NCBI GenBank assembly: GCA_024811115.1
Contig: JAKOGH010000747.1
Span: forward strand, 408,619-472,618
DNA length: 64,000 nucleotides
Reading direction: 5' to 3'
From: Terana coerulea
Lineage: Eukaryota; Basidiomycota; Agaricomycetes; Polyporales; Phanerochaetaceae
The first letter of the stretch is position 1. Every line of letters starts with the position of its first letter. This document shows positions 34,874 through 46,128 of the stretch, one piece after another. The notes beneath the pieces are model-generated. The model searched no databases, was not told the origin of the DNA, and was given only the letters and a program-made list of their open reading frames with translations. A program made the translations under genes and the position numbers.

Positions 34874-35227
34874 ATGAGCTCCGCAACTCCCCCAAGGAAG
34901 AGTACGTCGCCCATGATCTGGGCCCATTTGACGAGGCTCACTCTTTTCTTTTTGTAGTACACTCCGCCGCTGGATGACGACGGCGACGACATCCCCGTAC
35001 CCCAAGGCGGACGCCGATGGCGTGCACCTTCTGTCGCGGCGCGTTCATTCCCTCAAAATATCTCTCAGAGCCTGCAGCTCATGTCCGAATCTCTGTAGGT
35101 CGTAAACTGAAGTGCGACGGTGCCAAGCCTCTCTGCGGCAATTGCAACAGGCGAGGCAAGGAATGCGTGTATGAGCCAGTGTGAGTATTGAACCTGTGAC
35201 ATTCGCCACAGAAAGTGCTCAAGCTAA
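34874..35227 (+). CDS. Second short Zn2Cys6 protein, paralogue of the 8.5-kb gene
   Basis: The cluster reads MACTFCRGRKLKCDGAKPLC then GNCNRRGKECVYEPVKCSS-stop, with CX2CX6CX6CX2CX6C spacing identical to the gene at 8548. Gene structure is also shared: an intron between Cys2 and Cys3, and another after the Pro of the PV tail. An upstream exon reading TPPLDDDGDDIPVPQGGRR parallels the LDSDGE-type segment of the first gene, but it joins the cluster only if one base is added just before the ATG at 35017. The proposed first exon starts at 34874 (MSSATPP). The intron inside the cluster uses a GC donor (35039) and AG acceptor (35098); a GT donor would bring in a stop. No activation or dimerisation domain is visible. 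Confidence 0.65.
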
Positions 35228-35481
35228 ACGCCCCTCCATTGGAAATATAGCTCGAAGTAGTCGCTGGGCCTCTCCATTATTCCTACTTCACTTATGGCGT
35301 CCTTGATCTCTTTGCGTTGCTCCGTGATACATCCATTCCCTAACGTCCTTTTACGATGTGTAACAAGATTCCTACGCATAGGTATTAGTACTTTGTCTTG
35401 TTGAAGCCATCGACTGGATTGCTTTGTACTCGGAATTGTGCGGCATAGAAAACACATCGGGAAGATGATCAGCCCTCGACA
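35228..35481. other. Intergenic between convergent genes
   Basis: This is 3' flanking sequence of the zinc-cluster and F-box genes. No other feature was seen. Confidence 0.5.
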
Positions 35482-37315
35482 TCATATTCCCAGATCATCC
35501 AGGTAGTCAGACGGGGACGTCCAGCTCCCCATGATCGCAGGCGGAGGCGGCTGTGGTTGTCTGGACAAGCTAGCAACATGTGGGTCCCGCTGCTCGACTT
35601 CACCCACGACTTCCGCAAGATCGGCCTCGTCGGCAGATGACATCAACCACTGGCAGCGTTCCAACAGCAGACGCGGCAGCGACGCGCCACGCGCACTGCG
35701 CTCGCGCAGGACTGCACGCACCGTGTCCGGCCATTGGCACTGCGGGCAGTCGTCGGGGTGTTGCGGCTGGGGGTAGCCGTAGCCCGGCGGCGGAGGCGGA
35801 GGCGGCGGCGGTGACCCGTGAGTGTGCGTCCAGGCCTGCAGCTTGAGCGTGTGGAGCGCAGGCAGGGCCGGCGCGCCGTCTGTGCCGACGAGCAGCTCCG
35901 CGAGCTCCATCCCGGACGAGAGGTGCTCAATGCAGAGGTGCTCGACGCCGGCCAGCTCCCCGAGGAAGCCGTACCGCGGGAGGGCCTGGCTCTCGCCCGG
36001 CGAATACGGTAGACCTAGCTTCAGGTAGCGTAGCTCTGGCAATGCGAGGCTCCTGCAAAAGAGCGTAAAGAGAGAGGTGTCGAGCGGTATCTCGATGGAG
36101 AACCGGGGAAGCCGCGGCGTCGTGGTGCTGTTTAGGCCGTCGTCGACCCAGCCTGTGAATCTCATGGTGCGCGGCCAGCGTGCATCTACACAGGTGATGG
36201 CCAGCCCATAGAGGGTCTCCGAACGCTCCTGAAAGCCGCCTGTGATTCTTGATATGACTTTTGCACCAGCGGCGCGAAGCTCAGCTGGTGGATATACTTG
36301 TTGTGGGTGACCCCAGAACGAAATTGATGTCGAGACGCCCTGAGATAGAACGGTCAGCGCTGACGCCGGTGCCACAATGTACTCCAAAAGTAGAGTCGTC
36401 CACATAAAATCTCCTTCTAGACGCAGCTTCTGTAGCTTTGGAAGTTGTGCCACTGTGTCCACAGGCATGAAGAAGGGGACGTCCGAGTTGTCGTCGCCCA
36501 ATCGGCGGAGGGACAGCGTCTCAAGCAGCGGAAGGTTCGCCAAACATCGAGGATATTTTCTGGAGACGGGCGCGGCGTAAGATAGAGCCAGGAACTGATG
36601 GTCAGGTGTCGTAGGGAGGACCGGGTGTCGAGAGTGGCCCATAGGTCGCTGGTGGGTGCGATGCTGAGGAAACGCAGGTTGGGCGCGTCCATCTTCGATA
36701 ATAGCAAAGGCATCGTCGGAGGAGGCGACGGCGGCATCGCCACACCGTACATGCTCATGTCCACTGGGTCCGCGTACGTATGCAGGTACGGCGCATGTAC
36801 CTTATCCGGCAGCGATGCCAGCAGATCGAAGGTCATCATCGAAGATGAATGCTGCGAGGGAAGTCGAGACTCTGTAACCGATGTATGTTTTGCAGAACTG
36901 GAGTGAGCGACAGTGAGCGACCGTCGTAGAAGCTATTCTTGGCAGACAAAGTGAGCAGGCTATCCTTGGACCTCTCCAGCGCTGCAATCGTGTACGGGGG
37001 ACAAGGGCCAAGCTCGATGTATGACCACAGAGGGCCATACTCTATCGCAATGCATCTCCACGCATGACATACGTGTGTGATAGCAAGCCTTTCGTCCAGT
37101 ATTCGCGGTGGTCTCGTAATCCTGCGATCTGCCTGTAGGAAGCTCTCCAGGAAGATCCTGCAGATGAGCTCTTGCGGGAGACGGGAGATTGGGCGCAACG
37201 AGTTCAAACGCCTTGCGATCGAAAGCAAGGCGACCCTATGTTCTTCATACCGCCTCTCTAATGCCTCGATACTGTCCCCTCCGACGTCGACTCGTATACT
37301 GCGAGTACTATACAC
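35482..37315 (-). CDS. F-box domain protein with leucine-rich C-terminal region (two frame breaks)
   Basis: This is a putative substrate receptor of an SCF ubiquitin ligase, of the type found in dozens of copies in Agaricomycetes. The N-terminus MYSTRSIRVDVGGDSIEALE is followed by a coiled helix and the F-box: RLPQELICRIFLESFLQADR, then LAITHVCHAWRCIAIEYGPL and WSYIELG. The rest is an irregular leucine-rich array (LLLSKMDAPNLRFLSIAPTS, LANLPLLETLSLRRLGDD, LPKLQKLRLEGDFMWTTLLL, LPELRYLKLGLPYSPGESQA, LPALHTLKLQAWTHTH) with a Pro9 loop, ending DYLDDLGI-stop. A missing T in the run at 36542-36544 (plus strand AAA) and one base near 36845 break the frame; restoring them gives one protein of about 600 residues. 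No intron is needed. The substrate is unknown. Confidence 0.82.
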
Positions 37316-38733
37316 AAGGATTGTTGAGTGTAATTATGATTGGTGGCTCGGGTTAGGATTACATACCTACTCATCGCAGGATGTCAATCCTACTAGTAAG
37401 GATGTGTGCGATGTTTCTGTGAGTAAATTCTGTGAACCGTTGGCAATGAGCGTAGTGAACAACGGTGTACAGCACAGTTAACCGCGTGGCATGCCGCTTT
37501 GCAAAGTATCACGTGGGCGCCACACTCCCACAACGATGGCGGCAGTCGCCGGCGACTGTACATGCTTAAGCAAGAGGCGTGCAAGATCTGAATCGGGGAC
37601 ACCGACCTCTTAAGCGCGCGTAGAGACATCAACTTTGCGGGAATGTAGCTCATTGAGTTCTCATCCGTTCGCCTTCGGAACTTCACAAAGGTATCTATTA
37701 TCGATGTCTGGCTATCTGAATCTGACAAAATTACGGGTATAATGGGAGACCTCGACGAGTTATTCGCAAAACTTCTTTTCCCAATTTGGACAGAAAACTT
37801 TGATGTGTGGAGCAGTCGTGGGTATTTGGCTTCTACAGGCTCAAGCATTACAATTTTGCAATTCTGCTATACATGACGTACCCTTTTGTGCTACTTGCGG
37901 ACACGGTCATGTAATTTTTACGACGAACGGACGCGCCGTCGAGGAGCTATAGAGGATTTGATCGCAAAGGGAGGTCAGTGTCAGGCGCTTGACTTTCGCT
38001 CGCCTCTTGTGCTTAAGTACTGCCTTCGAATGTTGCCCTGAAGTTCCCGATTTCGTCCACTTATCGACACCATCCTTTTCGCCAGGCTGGTAAAAGGGAC
38101 ATCAACGTCCCCCATGTTGTCCGAAAAATCATCTCCTGGTCCGTCGAGACTGACATACGGCCCGTAATCTGCATCCGCACACAGAGCGAACACAGAACCG
38201 AAACATATTAAATAACATCGGCCGCAGAGGTATACTCTGTAAAGGCTAATGAGGCTTGCTTCCGTAGACGAGTTCGACAATAGGGAGAACTTACGAGAGG
38301 TACCCAATCACGCCGGCGAGGCAGTAAAAGGGTTGCAGGTTAGGAGGTGCTTCCTTCCGTAGCGCTGAAGAAGTTAGTAGTGATACACGTAGGACAACCG
38401 TGAAACGTTATTTTCGCATGTTTCCCCGAGTTGTGCTGGTAGCAGGGACCCCTGGTGGATGCGGAAGCGGGATCATGACCTGAATGGAAATAGGGCGCAT
38501 CAATTTCAAGATTGTGGCGCCCAGGAGGCGGGGCGGCCCGCAGCCTCCTTTTAGCGCCCGTCGATTCGAGACTTCGTGCGCACTCAACTTGGGCACTCCA
38601 GAACGTGATACATCTCTACTAGATTCAGTGGGGCCAGCACAGATAGCAACCAGAGCACTCAAACAGACAGACATGGTCCATAGCAGTAGCCAGCATACTT
38701 GTACATTATTTGATTTGCGTGTCCGGATAGTGT
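37316..38733. other. 1.4 kb without a recognised gene
   Basis: This lies between the F-box start and the hexokinase stop. A 151-codon minus-strand frame at 37393-37848 (KYPRLLHTSKFSVQIGKRSF) and others have no recognisable domain. They could be remnants of a gene. Confidence 0.4.
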
Positions 38734-40868
38734 TCACAGATTCGGGTACCGCCCGCTCTCCTTGCGCAACTTCGTCATAGCTGTAGTAGAGCCCGACATA
38801 AGAAAAGCGTTAGGATTAATGGAAGCTGAAAGAGTGGCGTACCTGCTACAATTGCACTGCCAATGCCACTGCCGTCCTCCGCGTGGTATGTCACTATGTT
38901 CCGGCCCTTCTCGCCAAAGATGTCGAACAGCCCCTCGTGAATTCTATCCGCAAAGCCGGGGTATTTCTGCGTAAAAAACCCACGCGTCAGCGGCGTTAGC
39001 CGAAGTGCAGTTACAAACGTACATTGTACAGGGAGCCATCCGCGCCCCACTGAGCAGCCCTCCTCCAGGTATCCCATCTTGCTCACGATTGACGCAATTC
39101 CACATGCGCTCAGACGCGCGGCGCGCCGACCGACGAGCTTCGCAAGGGCGCGGAAAAACTGCCGTTCAGCGAGCGTCGTCTCCACCGCGAAGAAGTGCGA
39201 AAAGATGCCAATTATCATGAGCAGCTCGTCTGTTGGGTCACTGGCACGATATTGTCAGAAATCGCCACAAGCGAAGAGAAATGAACCAACCTCTCCATGA
39301 GTGAGAGGAACGCCGTGTCGAAGCTGTATGGGATCTCGATCTTGTAGGTGTTCTGCCCAAGGAAAAGAACGCCCTCGTCGATGAGCTCGCAAATGATCAG
39401 TCGCAAAATCTCTCCAAGGTATCGACCTGAAATGAGTTTCTGCAGGTCTTTGTGAGTTCATTCCATAAACGTATACTATGCCAGCATACCTCGAAGGCCT
39501 GTTCGCCGGGTTTGTTTGAGGACTGGTCAATGATGATGTCATACTTTGTCCTAGGTAAATGTTCGTGCGAGAAAGAGTCGAAAGCGCCCTGGGTGTAGAC
39601 ATGAGACGAGGCACTACAGCAGCGAGACAAACACACACCCATTCACAGTTAATCGCAATTTCGTCCTCCGAGTTGATACCGAGGCTGCTGATCTTGGTTA
39701 TATCGCTGGCACGCTCCATGTACGCCGCATTGCATCCTGTGCCGAAGATACACGCAATCTTCGTCGCAGGGTTGACATAGTGAGAGGCGATGAGGGTGCC
39801 GGTGGTATCACACGTCAGTGCGACGATTTCTGCAGGAACATCCTATGAAATAGTTAGTTGGCGAATACACGGATAGGATATGCGAACTCGCACGTGCTTC
39901 TCGAGACTCTTCTGAAACATCTCTACGACGTCATGTCCTTCTGTGTTGGGTGCGCCAAAGCCCTTTGTCCATCGGATGAGAACACCGTGGTTGATCTTGT
40001 CTTGTCTGGAGCCTTGCTCAGTAGAGCATATGGAACGAGACGTGGAACTCACGAGCATGGGTATGAGAACTATCCGTAAACCATCAGCAAACAACGCAAG
40101 TTCCACAGCGATACTAAGTTACGCACAGTGAAACCCAGAGGAAGTACGGTGCCCTTGTCAATAATCCCAGACTCGACGCTAGAGTCCACGAACTTCTTCA
40201 GGCACTCCCCGCAGAAGTCAAATAGCTGCTGGCCCTCCTCCTGCTTCTGCTCTTCGGTGAGACGGTACTTCGACTGGGTGATCTCGAACTTGCCATCGCC
40301 TTGCAGCGTGACAAGGCATACACGAAGGTTTGTTCCGCCTGCAAGGAGGTTAAGATTTAAGACGGATCCAACTTGCAGAGGCGCAGCAGACTGACCAAGA
40401 TCCACGGCAAGATAGTTCCCAGTCTCTTTGCCAGAGGGCCAACCGAAGACGTAAGTCGGTATCATAGGCTATGAACACTTCATTTGGTATTCCTTGTATG
40501 ACACCGCAGGAAAACATGGGGCTTACCACGACCTGGTTGTGCTTCGACAAACCGAGCTCAAGCGCGTCCTTGAATGCTTCCACAATCATCCTCATCCGCT
40601 GTGGGGTCAAAGTGAACCTGTATCGGAGATCGACCGTCAAAGATCTGGCTCGCAGCCTGGAGGAAATGCAGGGTCTGACATGCTCTCGAGCCTTCTAAGG
40701 TGGTCGGCCATCTTGCTGTCGGGCTGATTGTGAGAAACTAGGGTGACGGCTGCTCAAGCGTAGAGTGTTGGCATACCGTTTGGTGGCATGCGGAAGGTCA
40801 TCCTGGTCGCTGGAACGAGTGTGGAATGCTAGAGGAGCTGCCGCTGCCGGAGACGCACGATCGGCCAT
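38734..40868 (-). CDS. Hexokinase
   Basis: This phosphorylates glucose/fructose at C6 with ATP in the cytosol, the entry step of glycolysis. Spliced exons give MADRASPAAAAPLAFHTRSS, KMADHLRRLESMFTLTPQRM, RMIVEAFKDALELGLSKHNQ, PTYVFGWPSGKETGNYLAVD with LGGTNLRVCLVTLQGDGKFE (phosphate-1 loop), DFCGECLKKFVDSSVESGII, LGFTVRNL (hexokinase signature region), GCNAAYMERASDITKISSLG, INCEWGAFDSFSHEHLPRTK, ISGRYLGEILRLIICELIDE, RRAARLSACGIASIVSKMGY (adenosine region) and YHAEDGSGIGSAIVAAMTKL, ending RYPNL-stop. About ten short introns occur. Length, near 500 residues, is standard. A TATAAGG lies about 56 bp upstream of the ATG. It diverges from the uL14m gene. Confidence 0.93.
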
Positions 40869-40922
40869 GGTCTAAGCCTGGAATCGCGAGGTGTCACTAC
40901 GGAATCGTATCAAGCAGGAGGC

Positions 40923-40930
40923 CTTATAGC
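40923..40930 (-). promoter_or_regulatory. TATA box of the hexokinase gene
   Basis: CTATAAGG on the minus strand sits about 56 bp upstream of the hexokinase ATG at 40868. It lies in the spacer shared with the divergent uL14m gene. Confidence 0.5.
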
Positions 40931-41187
40931 TGGGACGAAGGATCGGCGAACGCTGCTGTCGACGAGTGATGCTGGGTTGGTGGTTCTGGACAAAGGTATT
41001 CCCGCTCCCTGTACTCGAAGTTTACCCGTCCGAGTAACAAAGCCGGTAAGGAGCCAGTAAGCGTTGCGGTAAGAAAATGTCTTACTCAATCAATAGGGAT
41101 TACTTTACGATTACTTACCGGATCACTGGCGCTTAACACTTCCACCACCCCTTCACCGCTGTCCACCACAAACTCTTTGCGGAGGCT

Positions 41188-41695
41188 ATGATTGGCCTCA
41201 AGGGTACACTAAATGTACGCCGTCGAAATGACAATTCCTGAGATACAAGCTTCTGACGACGTCCCAGGTCATAGATAACTCGGGAGCGCTCCTGGTTGAG
41301 TGCGTGAACGTGCTCAAGCAAAAGGTCAACAATGGCTGGGGAGGCGTTGGCGACGAGATAGTGTGCATTGTCAAGCGTGCGCGGCCTGTGTCTGCGGCAG
41401 CACTTGCTTCGTCTACTGCTGTGAAGGTCCGACGAGGAGACGTCCGCCGTGCCGTCATCGTACGAACGAAGAAGACCGTCCGTAGGCCCGACGGCCGTCT
41501 GATCAAATTTGACGACAACGCGGCCGTGCTGCTCAACCAGAAGCGCGAGATGCTGGGAACACGTATAGCGGGTGTAGTCAGTGCAGACTTGCGCATGAAG
41601 GGTTGGGGAAGATCGTTAGCTTAGCTCCTAAGGTACGTGCCTTTCTTCCTCCATAAACAACCATTTGAACATCCGTTGGGCGACAGGTTGTTTAG
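41188..41695 (+). CDS. MRPL38: Mitochondrial ribosomal protein uL14m (one frame break)
   Basis: This is the mitochondrial large-subunit protein of the bacterial L14 family. The start MIGLKGTLN joins across a 56-bp intron to [80 protein letters not shown] and [18 protein letters not shown]. One T is missing at 41603-41604; restoring it gives [10 protein letters not shown], then a last exon VV-stop at 41687-41695, exactly as in the family. Without it the frame ends RSLA-stop at 41624. The L14 signature and basic surface are intact. Length is about 130 residues. Confidence 0.92.
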
Positions 41696-42494
41696 ACCAT
41701 CAATAGAGATGCAGTTGCTCAGCTACAAACATCGCGAATTTCGACTAATGTATACTCGCCCTCGTCGACCCGATGCGTCCAAGCTAGCTCAAATGGTTGT
41801 TCAAGGACAATAATTATAATTACCACCTCTGTTGAAGCCGCAATCTGTGCCTCACAGTGTCTGGACTCTGTCATGAGAGGTTTGTCTTCTCTGAGACCAC
41901 GAAAATGCTAACGAGCTGGAAATTCGAGCGCGATGTGTAGCTTACTACCCGGTAGAGCCTACGCACGGCTCTGGAGCGAAATAAGCATCATACCTATTAC
42001 TGCCGTCCGCCTGTTTGTCGGTACGTCATTATGTATGTCTGTCAGTATATGGTCTGAACGTGCTATGGCAGTGGGCGTAAGCCCCATCGCGCTATGGTGG
42101 TGACGTCCAAAGACGCTGGTAATGGCCGCGTTGGGAACGAACTGCGATCACGTCGCACCCAAGTACGCGATGCGAACCGGTTCTTGTGCGCATCTTTCAA
42201 CCATACCATCACCAGCGACATTCATTGTCGCTCCTCAGCAATAGTAAGCTCTTTCGCTCTGGTGGTAGCGCTTTATGTTGACTGTACATCTACGTAGCGA
42301 CATTCGCGTCAAATTTTCGAGGCAGAACATAAGCTGTACGACCACTATAGGTATGACCTGAGAGTTTATGGCAGTACCGAGAACTGGTATTCACCAATAA
42401 TTAGGCGATTTCATCACGAGCGAGAGCAGAGAGCTTCCGTTTGGACTGAGTTCGTCTATTCCGACTCTATACCCATCCTTCCAAAGCTGGTCGG
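41696..42494. other. Intergenic, 0.8 kb
   Basis: This holds the uL14m 3' flank and the presumed promoter and possibly first exon of the TPR-CHAT gene. A stretch near 42406-42500 is open and could be coding, but I cannot place a start or a splice with confidence. Confidence 0.45.
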
Positions 42495-45418
42495 GTGAAA
42501 TATACGACAAGGATGGGCAATGAACCGGTATGTCAAACGAGCATGACGCTGAATTCACGCAGGCTTACAAATGCTGTTTTGGTTTTACAGAGCGTAGATG
42601 CACTCGTAAATCGGCGCCGACGGAAGCTAGCCGGCTGCCGCCCAGATAATAAGAAGTACCCAAGCCACTTGTTGAAACTTGCGAGTTCTTTGAGAATCAG
42701 GACTGAAGAATCGATCAACATTCCAGACCTCGACGAGGTCATTGACTGTTACCGAAAATTCCTCTCAATCACCCCAGCGCCCAACAAACCTGATAGGTCA
42801 ATAGTCCTCCACAACCTCGCCTTTACGTATGACAAGCGCTTTGAGCAGTCTTTGGAGATCGGGGACTGTAACGAATCCATCGCACTTTATCAACAGGCCC
42901 TTGCCTTGTGTCCCCCGGGCATCCTGGCCGACCAGCCTCCCTCACCAGCCTCGCGGACATCCTGCGTTGGCGCTTTCTTCAGATGGGTCAGATGCATACC
43001 CAAGATCTTAGCCAGTCCATCGCACTGTCTCGAGAAGCCCTTGCCTTATGTCCTCTCGGGCACCCCGACTACCATGACGCACTCAACAGCTTGGCGCTGT
43101 GTACTCTGTGGTACCAGCCCGACCAAGCGCGGAATTGGGACGAGTCCATCGCATTGCTGCGTGGCGCCCTTCCTCTGTGTCCTCCTGGGCATCCCGGCCG
43201 AGAACTCCGCCTCGACCACCTGGCCACTGCGCTGTATTCTCGGTTCCAGAAGACTGGTCGAGTGGAGGATATCGTCGAAGCCATTACTCTAGCACGTGAG
43301 GCGCTTGCGTTGTGTCCTCCTAGGCACCCTAACCGGCATGTCCCCGCTGGCCTCCTGGCCCGTGCATTGCATGCTCGCTTTCAGAAGATTGGTCGATCAA
43401 AGGACCTCGATGATTCCATCACAGTGTATCGTGATGCTCTAGTTTCATGTCCTCCCGGATGGCCTGATCGACACCGCGAGCTCTTGGATCTGGCGCGTGT
43501 ATTGGATATCCGCTTCGTCAAGACTGGCCAAATTCGTGACCTCGAGGAGTCTGCCTCACTGTATCGTGAAGCTCTTGCTCGATGCCCTCCTGGACACCCG
43601 GAAAGGGCCAGCCCTCTCGTTTCCCTAGCTATAGCGCTTTATATTTGGTCTAGACAGCTGGAAGACAAGCGATTGGAGATGGTCGAAGAGTGCATATCGC
43701 TACTTCAGTCCTATATCGCTGATGCCACCCGCTCTGGTTCAATCTTCGAGCAGCTCGATGCAGCACTATACTTGGCGCATATTGTGCGAAACGAGCGCCA
43801 CCCTTTCACGCTGAAAGCATACCAGGCGTGCATGGAGCTTCTCGAACTTGCCCTTGTCATAAATCCTACCCTCGAGACGCAGCATCAAATCCTCAGTCAC
43901 GAAGCGAGCTCTCTACCACTGGACGGTGCATCATATGCCATTGAACAAGGCGATTTCGTAGCAGCCATGGATTTCCTTGAGCACGGTCGATCCCTCCTTT
44001 GGTCCCAGGTGCGCCGCTTTAGGGCTCCCACTGGACAGTTGGGCGGAAGAAAACGAGGAATTGTATCGATCTTTCACGGAGACGGTACAACGGTTGGATG
44101 CCCTTACAACATCGCCTAGTCCCTTTGGAGGTCAGACCCTTGCAGAGCGGACCGTTCCGGCGGAAACCAATCCTGGTCGAGAGGAGGATCGCTTCGGCGC
44201 AATGCTCAAGGAAAAGCAAGTCTTGTCTAGGCGCTTGAAGGATCTCACCGAACAGATTCGACTCATGCCTCGCTTTGGCGAGTTCATAAAGTTACCGCAG
44301 TTCTCCGCACTCCAGAGCGCCGCGGTAGAGGGGCCGATTATTGTCATCAACTATACCAAGTATCGCTCCGATGCGCTGATCATGACACACGACTCTACGC
44401 CTGCTCACGTGCCACTTTCAGTCGATTTCTACGAGCAAATCATAGAACTATCCCGCCGTCTTCTGGACCACCGCAGCAATGGTGATTTGGGATTCAAGCC
44501 CAAAGCATATCGAAAGACCTTGCAGCAGACATTGGAGACGCTGTGGGACTTATTGGTTGGGCCTGTCGTGGAGGTACTTCAAGCACTAGGAGTCGCGTAT
44601 GGATCACGAATATGGTGGTGCCCTACGTCTGCTCTATGTGGGCTGCCCATTCACGCTGCAGGCCCGACTCCTGACACTCGAGAAAATCGAGCCAAGTCGA
44701 GAACCTATCTCTCCGACTTGTACGTCTCATCATACACTCCAACCCTTGCTGCATTGGTCGATGCTCGCCCGATCGTGGAGGTCTCCGTAGGGCATCCGTC
44801 GCAGGTCCTTGCCGTAGCCCAGGGCGACAATTCTTTACGCAGCGTTCAGCGTGAACTAGACGTGCTGCAGAATCTCGAGCCTAAATTGGCCATAAGAGTA
44901 TTAAACGGCGACCAAGCGACACCGGATGGCGTTATCGAGGAGCTAAAGCATGCTAGCTGGGTCCATCTCGCTTGCCACGGGCAACTAGTTCCTGGAGAGC
45001 CATTCCAGTCCGCCTTTAAGCTTCACAACAACGAGCCGCTTACCTTGCTCAAGATCGTCCGATCGAGCATTCCAAGTGCTGAGTTCGCTTTCCTTTCCGC
45101 CTGCCATACTGCCGAGCAGACGGTCGGGAGTGCCTCCGAAGAGGTCCTCCACCTCGCTGCCGCGATGCAGTTTTCCGGATTCCGCAGCGTTGTCGGGACG
45201 ATGTGGCAGATGAAGGACGAAGACGGACCAGCCATTACCGAGTCCTTCTACCGAGAGATGCTCGCTGACGCATGTGGACAATACCCCTTGGAGATAGGGT
45301 ACAAGAAAGCGGCAAGAGCGTTGTGTGTTGCGACGAGGAAACTGCGGAAAGGTTACTTGATGCCAAAGCACCGGACGCTCTGGAGAGATGGGTTAATTAT
45401 GTACATATAGGCGCATGA
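42495..45418 (+). CDS. TPR-CHAT protein: tetratricopeptide repeats with caspase-like CHAT protease domain (three frame breaks)
   Basis: The N-terminal half has at least six TPR-like repeats of about 45 residues, each closing with a variant of ALALCPPGHPxR (near 42897, 43037, 43170, 43306, 43440 and 43575), with SRFQKTGRVEDIVEAITLAR as a typical repeat core. The C-terminal third is a CHAT domain, a clan CD cysteine protease fold related to caspases and separase: ALCGLPIHAAGP, DLYVSSYTPTLAAL, ASWVHLACHGQL with the catalytic His (codon 44976-44978), and FAFLSACHTAEQTVGSASEE with the catalytic Cys (codon 45102-45104), then MQFSGFRSVVGTMWQMKDED. The frame breaks at runs 42912-42916, 44027-44029 and 45357-45358; after repair it ends ALERWVNYVHIGA-stop. 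The true 5' end may lie further upstream. Substrates are unknown. Confidence 0.88.
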
Positions 45419-46128
45419 AAAGACTTAAGCTGCTCAATCATACCTTGGCTCCGATTTTCCAAACCAATCAGTGGACTTAGTCTACCAAATTCCATTGACA
45501 TTGGTCGTGCAGGTGCCGGGCATTGCTGGACTCGAACTTTGATCGAACTAGAACTACCGAAGGGATGATTTGCTGATGTCTAATATCCCATCCAACAGAC
45601 TCAGAGCATTTTTGGGCTTGTGCAAAATGAATATACGCTACGTAGGATTCGGCGATACTCCCAAGGGCGACGGACGGCAGTGAGCAGAAACAGGCTGAGA
45701 CCGGTTGCGGGTTGTTTGGTCATGTTTGATTCCGAAGCCTCTGCTTGCCGTATTCGGATACACCATAGCTTATCATCGCACGCCGCCGGTACTGGTATCA
45801 TGTTCTCGGTAGCTTCCGAAGCTTAGCCAGCCCCTCCAACGCACCTCATCGCGGAGAAGATAGCGACTGTGCGCTTGAAACATAACCAGCAACTAATATG
45901 TACATTGTGGCGGACTAACAGTGCGTCAGCGAACAAAAGATATACCACCACCATTACTACGCACGACATCCGGAACAACGTGAGGAAGTTAAGAACATGA
46001 ATCGCCTTTGTGCGTGACGATTAAACTTATGATTGAGATTGGAAACCCTTTACACATGATAGAACGATAAAGACAGTATATGTAAAGACATTGAAGGACG
46101 TGATCGCGAAATAGCGACAACCAGCAGT
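45419..46128. other. Intergenic between convergent genes, 0.7 kb
   Basis: This is 3' flanking sequence of the TPR-CHAT gene and of the large minus-strand gene. I see no further gene. Confidence 0.5.
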
